Assembly (NCBI GenBank): GCA_019638845.1
Contig: JAHBSZ010000001.1
Location: 735,400 to 799,399 of the forward strand
Source of the DNA: Salinibacterium sp.
GTDB lineage: Bacteria; Actinomycetota; Actinomycetes; Actinomycetales; Microbacteriaceae
Length of the DNA stretch: 64,000 nt
Reading direction: 5' to 3'
Below are positions 53,990 through 62,039 of the stretch, piece after piece. The notes below the pieces were generated by a model that had not been told where the DNA came from, did not search any database, and worked only from the letters and a program-made list of their open reading frames with translations. The stretch's first letter is position 1, and each line of letters starts with the position of its first letter. Made by a program: the position numbers and the translations under genes.

Positions 53990-55489
53990 ATGAGCACCAT
54001 TACCGTTCGGGAGGTGCTCACCCTGCCCGTGCTTCAGGGAACCTTCGTTGTCGCCGGCCACGGCGGCCTAGGGCGCGCGGTCACCGGCGTGAATGTGATG
54101 GAAGTGCCCGACATCGAGTCGTTCGTCAAGGGAGGCGAACTGCTTCTCACCACCGCATACCCGCTGCGCGAGCATCCGGAGGATCTCGGCGCACTCGTGC
54201 GCACCCTGGCGCGGCTGGGTTTGGCCGGTCTCGCGGTGAAGACCGGGCGATACCTCGAGAGGCTTCCCGGCGAGGCACTGGCGATCGCCGACGAACTCGA
54301 CTTTCCCGTGATGCTCGTGGCCGAGCACACTTCGTTCAACGAGGTCATCGGCGCGGTGCTGGCGGTCGTGCTCACCGAATACGGTGCGGAGCCGGCCAGC
54401 GCCGAGGCGATCCGGGAACGGCTGACCGGGGTCGCGCTGGCGGGTGGTGGGCTCGTCGAGATCGCCAGAACCCTCGCCGGCGCGCTGGGGCGACACGTCG
54501 CCATCCTCGATCCGGACGGTGCTCTGCTCGGCGCCGGAGGCGCTGGCGAGGTGCCGGATGCTGCACCCCCGAGTGATGCGGCTACCTGGTCATTCCCGAT
54601 CACTGTGGGCGGCATCGAACGCGGTCGCATCGTCGTGCGCGGCGACCACGAACCGACGCTTGGCCAGCGTCGGCTCATCCGGCAAGCGTGTTTCGCGGGG
54701 GGAATGCACATCGCCCAAGCCGCCGCCAGCCTCGAACTCGACCGGCAGATGAGAGTGCTGTTCCTGGAGGAACTCCTCACCGGTCAGGTGATCGACGAGT
54801 CGCTCGTCCGCGAGCGATCCCGACTATTCGGCTGGGACTTCGGGCCGGATCACGTCGTTGTGCTCGCACGCACCAGCAACGAGTTATCCGACGCCGCGGT
54901 CGGGCGGGCTGCAGCCTCGGAGTTGGAACGAGGGTCGGTCGCCTGGGCGCGCGGCCACGAAGCCGTTGCGATCGTGTCGGCGGCGTCGATTCCGGCAGGC
55001 ACGTCCGACTGGCCGCTTGCGGAGCACTGGGGTGAGGCTCTGAAACGCCGGGGGGCCGGGCAGGTCACCGTTGCCACCGGAAGCGTTGCCGCGTCAGTGT
55101 CGCAACTCGCGGTGTCGCACACCGCAGCCCGGTCGGCTCTCGCCATCGCGCACGCCACCGGACGCACCAACGTGCGCTACGACCAACTCGTGCTCGAGCG
55201 CGTAATCCTCGCTGTGCCGGATGCACTCCTCGCCGAACTCGTCGACCACGAGCTTGGTCCGCTCATCGCGGTCGACGCCACCACGGGGTCAGAACTCTGC
55301 GCGACACTGGAGATGTTCCTCGGGACCGGGAACGCCGCGGACGCTGCTCGGCGGTTGTTCATCCACTACAACACCATGAAGCATCGGATGGCACGGATCT
55401 CCGACCTCATCGCCGTCGACCTGCACGATCCGCGCGCCCGACTGACCCTCGCGTTCGCGCTTCAGGTACGCAAGCTGATCGCGGGTTGA
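53990..55489 (+). CDS. PucR family transcriptional regulator
   Basis: A 499-residue regulator with an N-terminal PucR/purine-catabolism domain (VREVLTLPVLQGTFVVAGHG, IESFVKGGELLLTTAYPL) and a C-terminal PucR-type HTH (NAADAARRLFIHYNTMKHRM). PucR-like regulators control purine, allantoin or related nitrogen catabolism. ATG 53990 has GGAG upstream; an in-frame ATG at 53963 is less likely. It is divergent from allH and probably activates the operon in response to its substrate. Confidence 0.9.
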   Translation: MSTITVREVLTLPVLQGTFVVAGHGGLGRAVTGVNVMEVPDIESFVKGGELLLTTAYPLREHPEDLGALVRTLARLGLAGLAVKTGRYLERLPGEALAIADELDFPVMLVAEHTSFNEVIGAVLAVVLTEYGAEPASAEAIRERLTGVALAGGGLVEIARTLAGALGRHVAILDPDGALLGAGGAGEVPDAAPPSDAATWSFPITVGGIERGRIVVRGDHEPTLGQRRLIRQACFAGGMHIAQAAASLELDRQMRVLFLEELLTGQVIDESLVRERSRLFGWDFGPDHVVVLARTSNELSDAAVGRAAASELERGSVAWARGHEAVAIVSAASIPAGTSDWPLAEHWGEALKRRGAGQVTVATGSVAASVSQLAVSHTAARSALAIAHATGRTNVRYDQLVLERVILAVPDALLAELVDHELGPLIAVDATTGSELCATLEMFLGTGNAADAARRLFIHYNTMKHRMARISDLIAVDLHDPRARLTLAFALQVRKLIAG

Positions 55490-55507
55490 GGGTCGCCCGC
55501 TCCCGGC

Positions 55508-55903
55508 TTAGGCCGTCACCCGGTCCACCGCGAGGCCGCTCGAGGCTGCTGTCAGTCGCGAGTCGTTGGTCCACAGAGCCTCACAGCCGTTGAGTTGCGC
55601 CGCCGCCAGGTGGAGCGCGTCAGCGGTGCGCAGAGAGTGACGTGCGCGTAGCTCGGCGGCGCGAGCGAACTCGGGAAGTCCGAGCGACAGCATGTCACAA
55701 CGCGCAAAGACATTTGTGAATTGGTCACGCAACGCGAGGTTGTCACGCTTGAGCGGCCCGACCAAGCACTCCATCACGACCAGCGGGGAGATTGCCAAGC
55801 GGCTATGCGGGTCATGAAGGTGGCGCCGAACCGCATCGCCACGGGGACTGTGATCCTCAACCGCATAGATGAGCATGCAGCTGTCGAGGTAGATCAATCC
55901 CAC
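55508..55903 (-). CDS. vapC: VapC-like PIN domain toxin
   Basis: A 131-residue PIN ribonuclease. The four acidic active-site positions are visible: Asp in IYLDSCMLIYAVED, Glu in LVVMECLVG, Asp in LRTADALHLAAA and Asp in WTNDSRLTA. It follows the antitoxin gene with a 10-base overlap. The toxin probably cleaves tRNA or rRNA under stress. Confidence 0.92.
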   Translation of the reverse strand: MGLIYLDSCMLIYAVEDHSPRGDAVRRHLHDPHSRLAISPLVVMECLVGPLKRDNLALRDQFTNVFARCDMLSLGLPEFARAAELRARHSLRTADALHLAAAQLNGCEALWTNDSRLTAASSGLAVDRVTA

Positions 55904-56148
55904 GATTCGCGTTCACGTGCGATTTGCTCGTCCAGCTCTTCGGGCGTTCTTGACGCGCCTGCGGGTAGCGGGTGGGCGTGGAGCCAGTTGATCAGCTCGG
56001 CCCCGGAATGCTCGGCTTTGTCGTCGATGGGGACTATCCGCACGAGCGGCTTTCCGCGTTTCGCGATCACGACATCCTCACCGCTGGTTGCGGCGGCGAT
56101 CAGTTGAGAGAGACGATTGCGGGCGTCGAGGATGTTGACCGGTTCCAT
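55894..56148 (-). CDS. Phd/YefM-family antitoxin
   Basis: An 84-residue antitoxin with an N-terminal DNA-binding Phd fold (VNILDARNRLSQLIAAATSG, EDVVIAKRGKPLVRIVPIDD) and a C-terminal toxin-binding tail rich in Glu/Asp. ATG 56148 has GAGGAG upstream. It pairs with the VapC-like toxin downstream; Phd with PIN is a known mixed pairing. Confidence 0.9.
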   Translation of the reverse strand: MEPVNILDARNRLSQLIAAATSGEDVVIAKRGKPLVRIVPIDDKAEHSGAELINWLHAHPLPAGASRTPEELDEQIARERESWD

Positions 56149-56324
56149 CCCGCGCTCCTCAATCTGGCGTTGTTTATGGCTAGGTTGAGTATACATCCGA
56201 CAGTATGCGGAGTTCTGGGCGTGCGGTGCAGCGCGTTTCTACAGGCAATGCGCGTGCAACCGCGGTCCGTATCTGCCTCCGATTAGCGACTTCACCCGCC
56301 CAATAAAGGCCCGCTCGGCCCGGT

Positions 56325-56352
56325 TTGGTACCCTTGACACTTGCGGTACCAA
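56325..56352. promoter_or_regulatory. Operator-like inverted repeat upstream of the RHH gene
   Basis: TTGGTACC (56325-56332) and GGTACCAA (56345-56352) are perfect 8-bp arms around 12 bases that contain TTGACA. Such paired GGTACC sites suit a ribbon-helix-helix dimer pair, so autoregulation by the 56372 gene is likely. Confidence 0.5.
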
Positions 56353-56371
56353 CCACAAGGAGTGATTTCCC

Positions 56372-56557
56372 ATGGCTGCCACAGCCAGCAAGACCCACGT
56401 CAGCGGCGATACCGACCAGGCACTTGCGGAGGCTTCACGGCTCCTGCAGCGTCCTAAGACGGAGATCGTCGACGAAGCCGTTCTCGCCTACATCGAGGCG
56501 CAACGATCCGATATCAACGCGAAAATTCGTGAAGGATTGGCGCGTTACGCGTCGTAA
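56372..56557 (+). CDS. Small ribbon-helix-helix (CopG-like) protein, possible orphan antitoxin
   Basis: A 61-residue protein with an RHH-like pattern: a short strand (KTHVSGDTDQALAEASRLLQ) followed by the helix-turn-helix-like part (RPKTEIVDEAVLAYIEAQRS). AAGGAG precedes ATG 56372. No toxin follows it; a terminator lies 14 bases after the stop. It may be a regulator or a leftover antitoxin. Confidence 0.7.
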   Translation: MAATASKTHVSGDTDQALAEASRLLQRPKTEIVDEAVLAYIEAQRSDINAKIREGLARYAS

Positions 56558-56571
56558 CCGCTAGCAAGGAT

Positions 56572-56598
56572 GAGGGCCCGACGAGTGGTCGGGCCCTC
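56572..56598. terminator. Terminator between the RHH gene and gpmA
   Basis: GAGGGCCCGAC (56572-56582) and its reverse complement (56588-56598) form a perfect 11-bp stem with a 5-base loop, followed by CCTTT. It can end both convergent transcripts. Confidence 0.75.
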
Positions 56599-56626
56599 CC
56601 TTTGGTGCTGGGGTGCTGTCCTGCCC

Positions 56627-57373
56627 CTACTTCTTCGCGCCCTGCGCAGCTACCGCCGCCGCACCTGCGGCCGCGGCCTCCGGGTCGAGGTACTTTCCCG
56701 GTCCGGTCGGCGTGAAGTCGTCATTCAGCTCGTACACGAGTGGGATGCCCGTCGGGATGTTGAGCTCGGAGATGTCCTCATCCGAGATGCCGTCGAGGTG
56801 CTTCACGAGCGCGCGGAGGGAGTTGCCGTGCGCGGTCACGAGCACGGTCTGGCCGGATGCGAGGGAGGGGACGATGTCGGACTCCCAGTACGGCAGCATC
56901 CGGTCGATCACGATCTTGAGCGACTCGGTGCGTGGAATCTCGCCGTCGATGCCGATGTAGCGCTCGTCGTGCACCTGCGAGTACTCAGCGTCATCATCGA
57001 GCGGGGGCGGCGGAACGTCGAAGCTGCGGCGCCACTCCATGAACTTCTCTTGGCCGAACTTCTCGAGGGTCTCGGCCTTGTCCAGACCCTGGAGCGAACC
57101 GTAGTGGCGCTCGTTGAGACGCCACGAGCGCTTGACGGGGAGCCACGCGCGGTCGGCGGCATCCAGAGCCAAGTTCGCGGTCTGGATCGCACGGGTCAGC
57201 AGACTCGTGTAGAGGATGTCGGGCTTGAGTCCCGACTCGGCGAGGAGCTCACCCGCGCGCTTCGCCTCGCCCTCGCCCTGCTCGCTGAGTCGCACGTCGA
57301 CCCATCCGGTGAACAGATTCTTCTGGTTCCAGTCGGACTGGCCATGGCGGAGCAGGATGAGCGTGTGAGTCAT
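56627..57373 (-). CDS. gpmA: 2,3-bisphosphoglycerate-dependent phosphoglycerate mutase
   Basis: Glycolytic enzyme interconverting 3- and 2-phosphoglycerate. The phosphohistidine is in [19 protein letters not shown], the second catalytic His in [17 protein letters not shown], and [16 protein letters not shown] is intact. The 248-residue length is normal, with a short Ala-rich C-terminal tail. ATG 57373 is chosen; an in-frame ATG at 57397 adds eight unrelated residues. Confidence 0.95.
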   Translation of the reverse strand: MTHTLILLRHGQSDWNQKNLFTGWVDVRLSEQGEGEAKRAGELLAESGLKPDILYTSLLTRAIQTANLALDAADRAWLPVKRSWRLNERHYGSLQGLDKAETLEKFGQEKFMEWRRSFDVPPPPLDDDAEYSQVHDERYIGIDGEIPRTESLKIVIDRMLPYWESDIVPSLASGQTVLVTAHGNSLRALVKHLDGISDEDISELNIPTGIPLVYELNDDFTPTGPGKYLDPEAAAAGAAAVAAQGAKK

Positions 57374-57400
57374 GGGACCAGCGTACCGATGCGCCAAGAC

Positions 57401-57649
57401 TCAATCTGCGTAGCGGTCGGCTGCGGCATCCGTGCACGCAGCATCCATCTCCTCAAGCGTGATCGCCCGACCCTGCGGCGCGAATATGCCCCGGATGTCT
57501 CCCACCGACCCCGTCGACGCCACAAAGTCGTACCCGCCGTCCATTCTGGGCACGAACTGCACCCGAGTGCCAGCGTGAATCCCCAACTTCTCGCGCACGC
57601 CAATCGGGATCGTGACCCGCCCCTTGCTCGTGACCCTCGCTGTCGTCAT
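57401..57649 (-). CDS. AbrB/MazE-family DNA-binding protein, possible orphan antitoxin
   Basis: An 82-residue protein with the AbrB swapped-hairpin domain (ARVTSKGRVTIPIGVREKLG) and a C-terminal tail (AITLEEMDAACTDAAADRYA) like VapB/MazE antitoxins that bind a toxin. No toxin gene follows, since gpmA comes next 28 bases later. It is divergent from the Phd-MNT fusion gene. Confidence 0.85.
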   Translation of the reverse strand: MTTARVTSKGRVTIPIGVREKLGIHAGTRVQFVPRMDGGYDFVASTGSVGDIRGIFAPQGRAITLEEMDAACTDAAADRYAD

Positions 57650-57695
57650 GGCCCCATTATTTGGGAAGTTACTCGCGAACTGTAAGCACTAATTC

Positions 57696-57713
57696 TGTAC
57701 ATAAATATGTACA
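57696..57713. promoter_or_regulatory. Operator palindrome upstream of the Phd-MNT/HepT operon
   Basis: TGTACAT-AAAT-ATGTACA, a perfect palindrome with 7-bp arms in an AT-rich stretch. It lies 20 bases before the ATG and just upstream of TACACT (57721-57726), a possible -10 box. The Phd-like N-terminus of the encoded fusion is the obvious candidate to bind it. Confidence 0.6.
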
Positions 57714-57732
57714 TATTAGATACACTTTCTCC

Positions 57733-58209
57733 ATGGATACTCACGTGCTCGGCATTGCGGAGGCTCGCAGTGGTCTCTCCACGCTTATCGACGGCATGAC
57801 GACTAATCCATCCGACATTGCGATCATCGGCTCGCACCGAAAGCCCGAGGTGGCGCTCATCCCTTATGCGACATTCCTCGATTTGAAAAACCGCGCGGAG
57901 GGCGCCGCCGTCTCTGTGGGTCTCAAAGCCGTGCGGGCGCACGCCGACCTTATCCGCCGAATTGGGTCGACGTGGGGCATCCATGACATCGCTGTATTCG
58001 GATCCGTGGCGCGAGGGGAAGAGGGAGCGGACAGTGACATCGACTTTCTCGTCGATGCCGAGCCGGGTCGATCGTATTTCGACATCGCCGGTTTCGAGAT
58101 CGACCTTGAACAGCTACTCGGACGCCCGGTTGACGTTCTCACGCGCGACGCGCTCGACCCGGCTCGCACACGGGACAAGACCATGCTGGACGAGGCAATC
58201 CTGCTGTGA
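57733..58209 (+). CDS. Phd/YefM-like antitoxin domain fused to a minimal nucleotidyltransferase (MntA-like)
   Basis: A 158-residue fusion. Residues ~1-55 look like a Phd/YefM domain (HVLGIAEARSGLSTLIDGMT, EVALIPYATFLDLKNRAEG). Residues ~70-158 form a minimal nucleotidyltransferase with the full G90-S91-x10-D102-x-D104 motif and a third acidic residue in GRPVDVLTR. MntA-type proteins add AMP to the HepT toxin. The Phd half would supply DNA binding. It overlaps the HepT gene by four bases (GTGA). Confidence 0.9.
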   Translation: MDTHVLGIAEARSGLSTLIDGMTTNPSDIAIIGSHRKPEVALIPYATFLDLKNRAEGAAVSVGLKAVRAHADLIRRIGSTWGIHDIAVFGSVARGEEGADSDIDFLVDAEPGRSYFDIAGFEIDLEQLLGRPVDVLTRDALDPARTRDKTMLDEAILL

Positions 58210-58544
58210 GAGCCTCAGACCGGATCGACGGGCTCCTCGATGACCTTGAACAAACGTTGCACTCCGCAGATCAGTTGGTCGCACGTGGTCGGGAAGCGTT
58301 CGACGCTGATTTCACCGTGCGCCTCGCATTCGAGGCCTTGAGCAATCGCGTCGGCGAAGCCACGAAGCGTCTCGTCCAACTCGACCCCGACCTGTTTACA
58401 GAGACGGAGTGGACGTTCGCGTCGCGGCACCGTGACAAGGTCGTACACCACTACAACTCGATAGATGTCGAAGTACTGTGGTCGACCGTCGCCACCCATT
58501 TCCCCCGGTTGCGCGAGTTGGCACACTCGAAGCGGCCCCGCTAA
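58206..58544 (+). CDS. HepT-like toxin (HEPN ribonuclease)
   Basis: A 112-residue all-helical HEPN protein. The RX4HXY motif is present as R76-x4-H81-x-Y83 in RHRDKVVHHYNSID. The Tyr is the known AMP-acceptor in the HepT/MntA system. GTG 58206 overlaps the fusion gene; the stop TAA overlaps the methyltransferase start by one base. The pair forms a probable type VII toxin-antitoxin module. Confidence 0.9.
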   Translation: MRASDRIDGLLDDLEQTLHSADQLVARGREAFDADFTVRLAFEALSNRVGEATKRLVQLDPDLFTETEWTFASRHRDKVVHHYNSIDVEVLWSTVATHFPRLRELAHSKRPR

Positions 58545-59320
58545 TGCCCATCGGCCAGGTCACCCGCGGAACCACCGGCACCAACCGGCTCCGCCGCGTG
58601 GACCGGTGGATCGCGCAGCTCCCCGCCCTGCGCCGGGCGACGACGCCGCTCGTCGTAGACCTCGGGTACGGGGCATCCGCGACGACGACTCTCGAGCTGT
58701 ACCAGCGGCTGTCGCGCGGCCGGCCGGATGTGCAGGTCGTCGGCATCGAGATCGAGCCGGCGCGGGTCGCGTTGGCGGCGAAATCCGCGCGGCCCGGGGT
58801 GAGCTTTCGGTTGGGCGGGTTCGAGGTTCCGGGCGACTCCCCCACGGTCATCCGGGCGCTCAATGTGCTGCGGCAGTACGACGAGCATGAGGTGCTCGAG
58901 CACTGGCATCGCATGGTCGGTCGACTTCAGCCGGGCGGGGTGCTGGTGGAGGGCACGTGCAACGAGGTCGGCCGCGTCGCGAGCTGGGTAGATGTGACGG
59001 ATGCCGGCCCCCAGACTTTCACCGTCTCACTCAGGCTCGCGGAGCTCGAGCGGCCGTCGATCGTCGCTGAGCGGCTGCCGAAGGTTCTCATCCACCGGAA
59101 CGTGCCCGGCGAGCCCATCCACCAATACCTGCTCGACCTCGACCGGTGGTGGGCGGTTCATGCTCCCCTGAGCGTGTACGGGCCGTCTCAGCGGTGGTCT
59201 GCGGTCGCGGCATCCATGAAGGAGACCTGGCCAGTGCTCGGCACGAAAGCGCGTTGGCGCCTCGGGGAGCTGACCGTCGCGTGGGGTGCGGTACAGCCGA
59301 ACGGCTTCACCTGGGCGTAG
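58544..59320 (+). CDS. Class I SAM-dependent methyltransferase-like protein
   Basis: A 258-residue protein with a Rossmann methyltransferase fold: motif I LVVDLGYGASATTTLELYQR, an acidic motif II around VVGIEIEPARVALAAKSA, and ALNVLRQYDEHEVLEHWHRM. The second half is unusual, with RVASWVDVTDAGPQTFTVSL and several Trp residues. The substrate is unknown. It overlaps the HepT stop by one base, but that is probably accidental. Confidence 0.75.
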   Translation: MPIGQVTRGTTGTNRLRRVDRWIAQLPALRRATTPLVVDLGYGASATTTLELYQRLSRGRPDVQVVGIEIEPARVALAAKSARPGVSFRLGGFEVPGDSPTVIRALNVLRQYDEHEVLEHWHRMVGRLQPGGVLVEGTCNEVGRVASWVDVTDAGPQTFTVSLRLAELERPSIVAERLPKVLIHRNVPGEPIHQYLLDLDRWWAVHAPLSVYGPSQRWSAVAASMKETWPVLGTKARWRLGELTVAWGAVQPNGFTWA

Positions 59321-60427
59321 CTACACCTTCGGCAGCAACGCCCGAGCGTCATCGACGGGCATGCCCGTGGCCACGAGCAGATCGACCACGAGCGGACGCA
59401 GCAGCACGACGATCAGGGTCTCACGCAGCTCGCCCTCCGGCGTGAGGGTCGCGGGGTCGAGGCGTTCGGCGAGATCCACGAGGGCGGTCCGCGACGAGCC
59501 CGCGAGAGTGCGATCGTCCAACTCGCGACCGAGAAGATCGATGGCGTTGGCGAGTTCTCCGAACACCCCGGCAAGGTTGGGGCGGGGCATGCCCTTCTCG
59601 ACGATGACACCGACTCGGCGGGTTACCGTCCGCAGGTGGCGGGATGCAAGGTCGGCTCCGGTCAGTACGCGCGCCTGCACCGTGAGCTCGGGAAGATAGC
59701 GCCGGAGCCACGGCGAGATTCGCGCGACGGCCACTGCGGTATCGAGGGATGAACGCCAATTGTCGACCAGCGACTGAGTGCGGCGCAGGCGCTCCAACGC
59801 GAGTTCGGCGGCCGGTGCTGTTCCGATCGCGAGCGCCTCAACCACCCCGCCGAGTGCTTCGTGGAACGCGGAAAACAGCAGCCGGGCATCCCGAGCAGCC
59901 ACTCGCCGTGGGTCACGCGGAATCAGCGCCGTCGCGATCAGTGCGACCACACCCGCGATCACCGCGTCGATGCTGCGAGTGAACACCGCGCCGACCTGGG
60001 CCGGCACAATCACCACGATCGCCGACTGCACGGCTGCCGCAATCGCGAACGCGGGGTTGGGCGAGAACGCCCGGGCGATAACGAGTGTCACGAACAGCAC
60101 GATCGCGACCTGCCACACGCCTTTACCGATCACGAGGACCATCAGTTCGCTCAGGACGATGCCAATCGAGACGCCGAGCGCCGCGTCAAGCACCTTGCGG
60201 GGACGGGCGTCGCGCGTGAGCCCAAGCGAGGTGATCGTCACCGCGACAGCAACGAAGGGCGACGGATGCCCGAACAGGTAGTGCGCGATCGAGTATGCGG
60301 CCACAGCAGCAACCGTGATCTGCAGTGCCGGGGGCAGCGCATCGGTCGCTCGGCGCGCAGCGGCCCTCAGCTGAGCGCGGAACCGAACACTCCGACCCAG
60401 TCGGCGGAGCCGCGCGCTGTCACTCAC
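59321..60427 (-). CDS. FUSC family membrane protein
   Basis: A 368-residue inner-membrane protein. The N-terminal ~170 residues hold about five or six hydrophobic segments (LQITVAAVAAYSIAHYLFG, VAVTITSLGLTRDARPRKVL), the mark of the aromatic-acid exporter/fusaric-acid-resistance-like FUSC group. A long cytoplasmic C-terminal region follows. It probably exports small organic acids. Its stop is next to that of the methyltransferase. Confidence 0.88.
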   Translation of the reverse strand: MSDSARLRRLGRSVRFRAQLRAAARRATDALPPALQITVAAVAAYSIAHYLFGHPSPFVAVAVTITSLGLTRDARPRKVLDAALGVSIGIVLSELMVLVIGKGVWQVAIVLFVTLVIARAFSPNPAFAIAAAVQSAIVVIVPAQVGAVFTRSIDAVIAGVVALIATALIPRDPRRVAARDARLLFSAFHEALGGVVEALAIGTAPAAELALERLRRTQSLVDNWRSSLDTAVAVARISPWLRRYLPELTVQARVLTGADLASRHLRTVTRRVGVIVEKGMPRPNLAGVFGELANAIDLLGRELDDRTLAGSSRTALVDLAERLDPATLTPEGELRETLIVVLLRPLVVDLLVATGMPVDDARALLPKV

Positions 60428-60430
60428 GGA

Positions 60431-61438
60431 TCAGCGGGTCACAGCGCCGAGTCGCGGAATGCGCGGAATGTTCGCCGAGGCCCCCGCATCCGTCGGCACG
60501 ATGACCTCCTGTGCCGCGGCAACGACACCATCATCGGTGGTTACCACGAGATCGAGGGTGGGATCGACGTTCCGCTTGATCACGGCGAGCGCGATCGGCC
60601 CCAGATCCCAGTGCAGTGCGGCGGAGGTGACGCGGCCGACGACATCCTCACCGCGAAGCACCTCGGCACCGACCGCAGGTACGGTGCCATCGAGATGCAG
60701 AAGCACGAGTCGGCGCGGCGGGTGTCCGAGGTTGTGAACCTTGGCGACGGTTTCTTGCCCGCGGTAGCAGCCCTTGTTGAGGTGCACTGCCGATCGCAGC
60801 CAGTCGAGCTCGTGCGGAATCGTCTTCTCGTCGGCATCCGTCATGCGGGGTCGCCACGCCGCGATACGCAAGGCGTCAAGCGCGAGGGTGCCAGCCACCG
60901 GGCCGTCGTAGGCGAACGTGCGCGGCACGATCAGTTCGCGATAGTCCCACGGCGCATCGGGCCGGGATGCCGCGTAGGTGTGGCCGGGTCCGGCTACCCA
61001 CGGGTCGACCCAGGTGGCAACAGCCTCAAAGGAAGCGGCGCCGAGAACACCGAGCGTCGCAAACTCTGCGGAGACGTCGGCGACCTCGACTCGCAGCATG
61101 AACCGCATCCGGTCGAGCCACGCGGCCAGCGCAGCGCCTTCGGTGCCGTCAACCAGGAGCCATGCGGTCGCACCGTCGTCGACGAGCCGGATGGCGTGCT
61201 CGATCCGTCCGGTCGGGTCAAGCAGCAGCGTCTCGGCGGACTCCCCCGGCGCCATGTTCGACACCGCCTGCGACGTCAGCGAGTCGAGCCAGGTGAGGCG
61301 ATCCGGTCCCGTGATGGTGATGATGGCACGATCCGAAAGATCGACGACCGCACCTGTGAGCAACGCCTTCTGCTCACCGAGCGGGTTTCCGAAGTGTTGC
61401 GGCGGCGAACCGACAGCCCCCGGGCGCGACTCAAACAC
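60431..61438 (-). CDS. ygfZ: Folate-binding YgfZ-like protein
   Basis: A 335-residue GcvT-fold protein that binds tetrahydrofolate and supports Fe-S cluster enzymes. The defining motif KGCYRGQETVAKVHNLG is present. GTG 61438 is preferred since the family N-terminus begins near there; it overlaps the FABP stop by eight bases. The frame is open further upstream, but that part translates the FABP gene out of frame and is not coding. Confidence 0.9.
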   Translation of the reverse strand: MFESRPGAVGSPPQHFGNPLGEQKALLTGAVVDLSDRAIITITGPDRLTWLDSLTSQAVSNMAPGESAETLLLDPTGRIEHAIRLVDDGATAWLLVDGTEGAALAAWLDRMRFMLRVEVADVSAEFATLGVLGAASFEAVATWVDPWVAGPGHTYAASRPDAPWDYRELIVPRTFAYDGPVAGTLALDALRIAAWRPRMTDADEKTIPHELDWLRSAVHLNKGCYRGQETVAKVHNLGHPPRRLVLLHLDGTVPAVGAEVLRGEDVVGRVTSAALHWDLGPIALAVIKRNVDPTLDLVVTTDDGVVAAAQEVIVPTDAGASANIPRIPRLGAVTR

Positions 61439-62024
61439 GAGCGAGCCGCCCCGACGCGTGCGTGCGCAAGTCTTGTCCGAGTGCGGCGATGTCCCACGCC
61501 CACAGCAGGTGGTTGTCGACGAGCCCATAGAGCCGCGTGGCGGCGGAATACTCCTTCGCCGAGGCGGTTCGCATGACGGCATCCGTCGACAGGTCGATTC
61601 GCGCGCCCATCGCGCGCCCCAGATAGAACTCATTGACACCGCCCGGATGCACGATCGACACCTCAATCTCGAAGGCGCCTTCCGACGTGCGCAGCGCTTC
61701 GACCGACTCGGCGGTCGTATAGGGGCGCGGACCGATCCCGGGCAGCAGGCCCGGACCAGGGTCGCCCTCGAGCGCGGGCCGCGTCAGCTTCCAGTACCCC
61801 GTCTCCGTCACGTGCGGAGTGTTCTCGCCATCGAGCAACCAGGTGTACGAGCTGTAGTTGAGGTGCGGAAGGCCGTCGTGCGAGAACGAGATGCGCTGCC
61901 CGAACTCCAGCGAACGGGAGTCGTCACCGATCCGATAGTCGACGATGCCGGTGCCCTCCCACAGGCCGATGAGCCAGGAGAGAGGTGCGAGTTCGGCCGG
62001 GATGGTCGGATCGAGTTCGATCAC
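61431..62024 (-). CDS. FABP-like nitrobindin-family heme protein
   Basis: A 197-residue beta-barrel protein of the FABP/DUF1794 family, related to nitrobindin. The signature G-x-W-x-G-x-G is present in WLIGLWEGTGIVDY. Members bind heme and can isomerise peroxynitrite in mycobacteria. It overlaps ygfZ at its 3' end and follows a 36-residue membrane protein by 15 bases, all on one transcript. Confidence 0.9.
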   Translation of the reverse strand: MIELDPTIPAELAPLSWLIGLWEGTGIVDYRIGDDSRSLEFGQRISFSHDGLPHLNYSSYTWLLDGENTPHVTETGYWKLTRPALEGDPGPGLLPGIGPRPYTTAESVEALRTSEGAFEIEVSIVHPGGVNEFYLGRAMGARIDLSTDAVMRTASAKEYSAATRLYGLVDNHLLWAWDIAALGQDLRTHASGRLARV

Positions 62025-62039
62025 GAAAGCACCGAGCGC

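Noticed and set aside
59861-61576. 571-codon plus-strand open frame
   Set aside because: Antisense to the FUSC and ygfZ genes, which carry clear motifs on the other strand.
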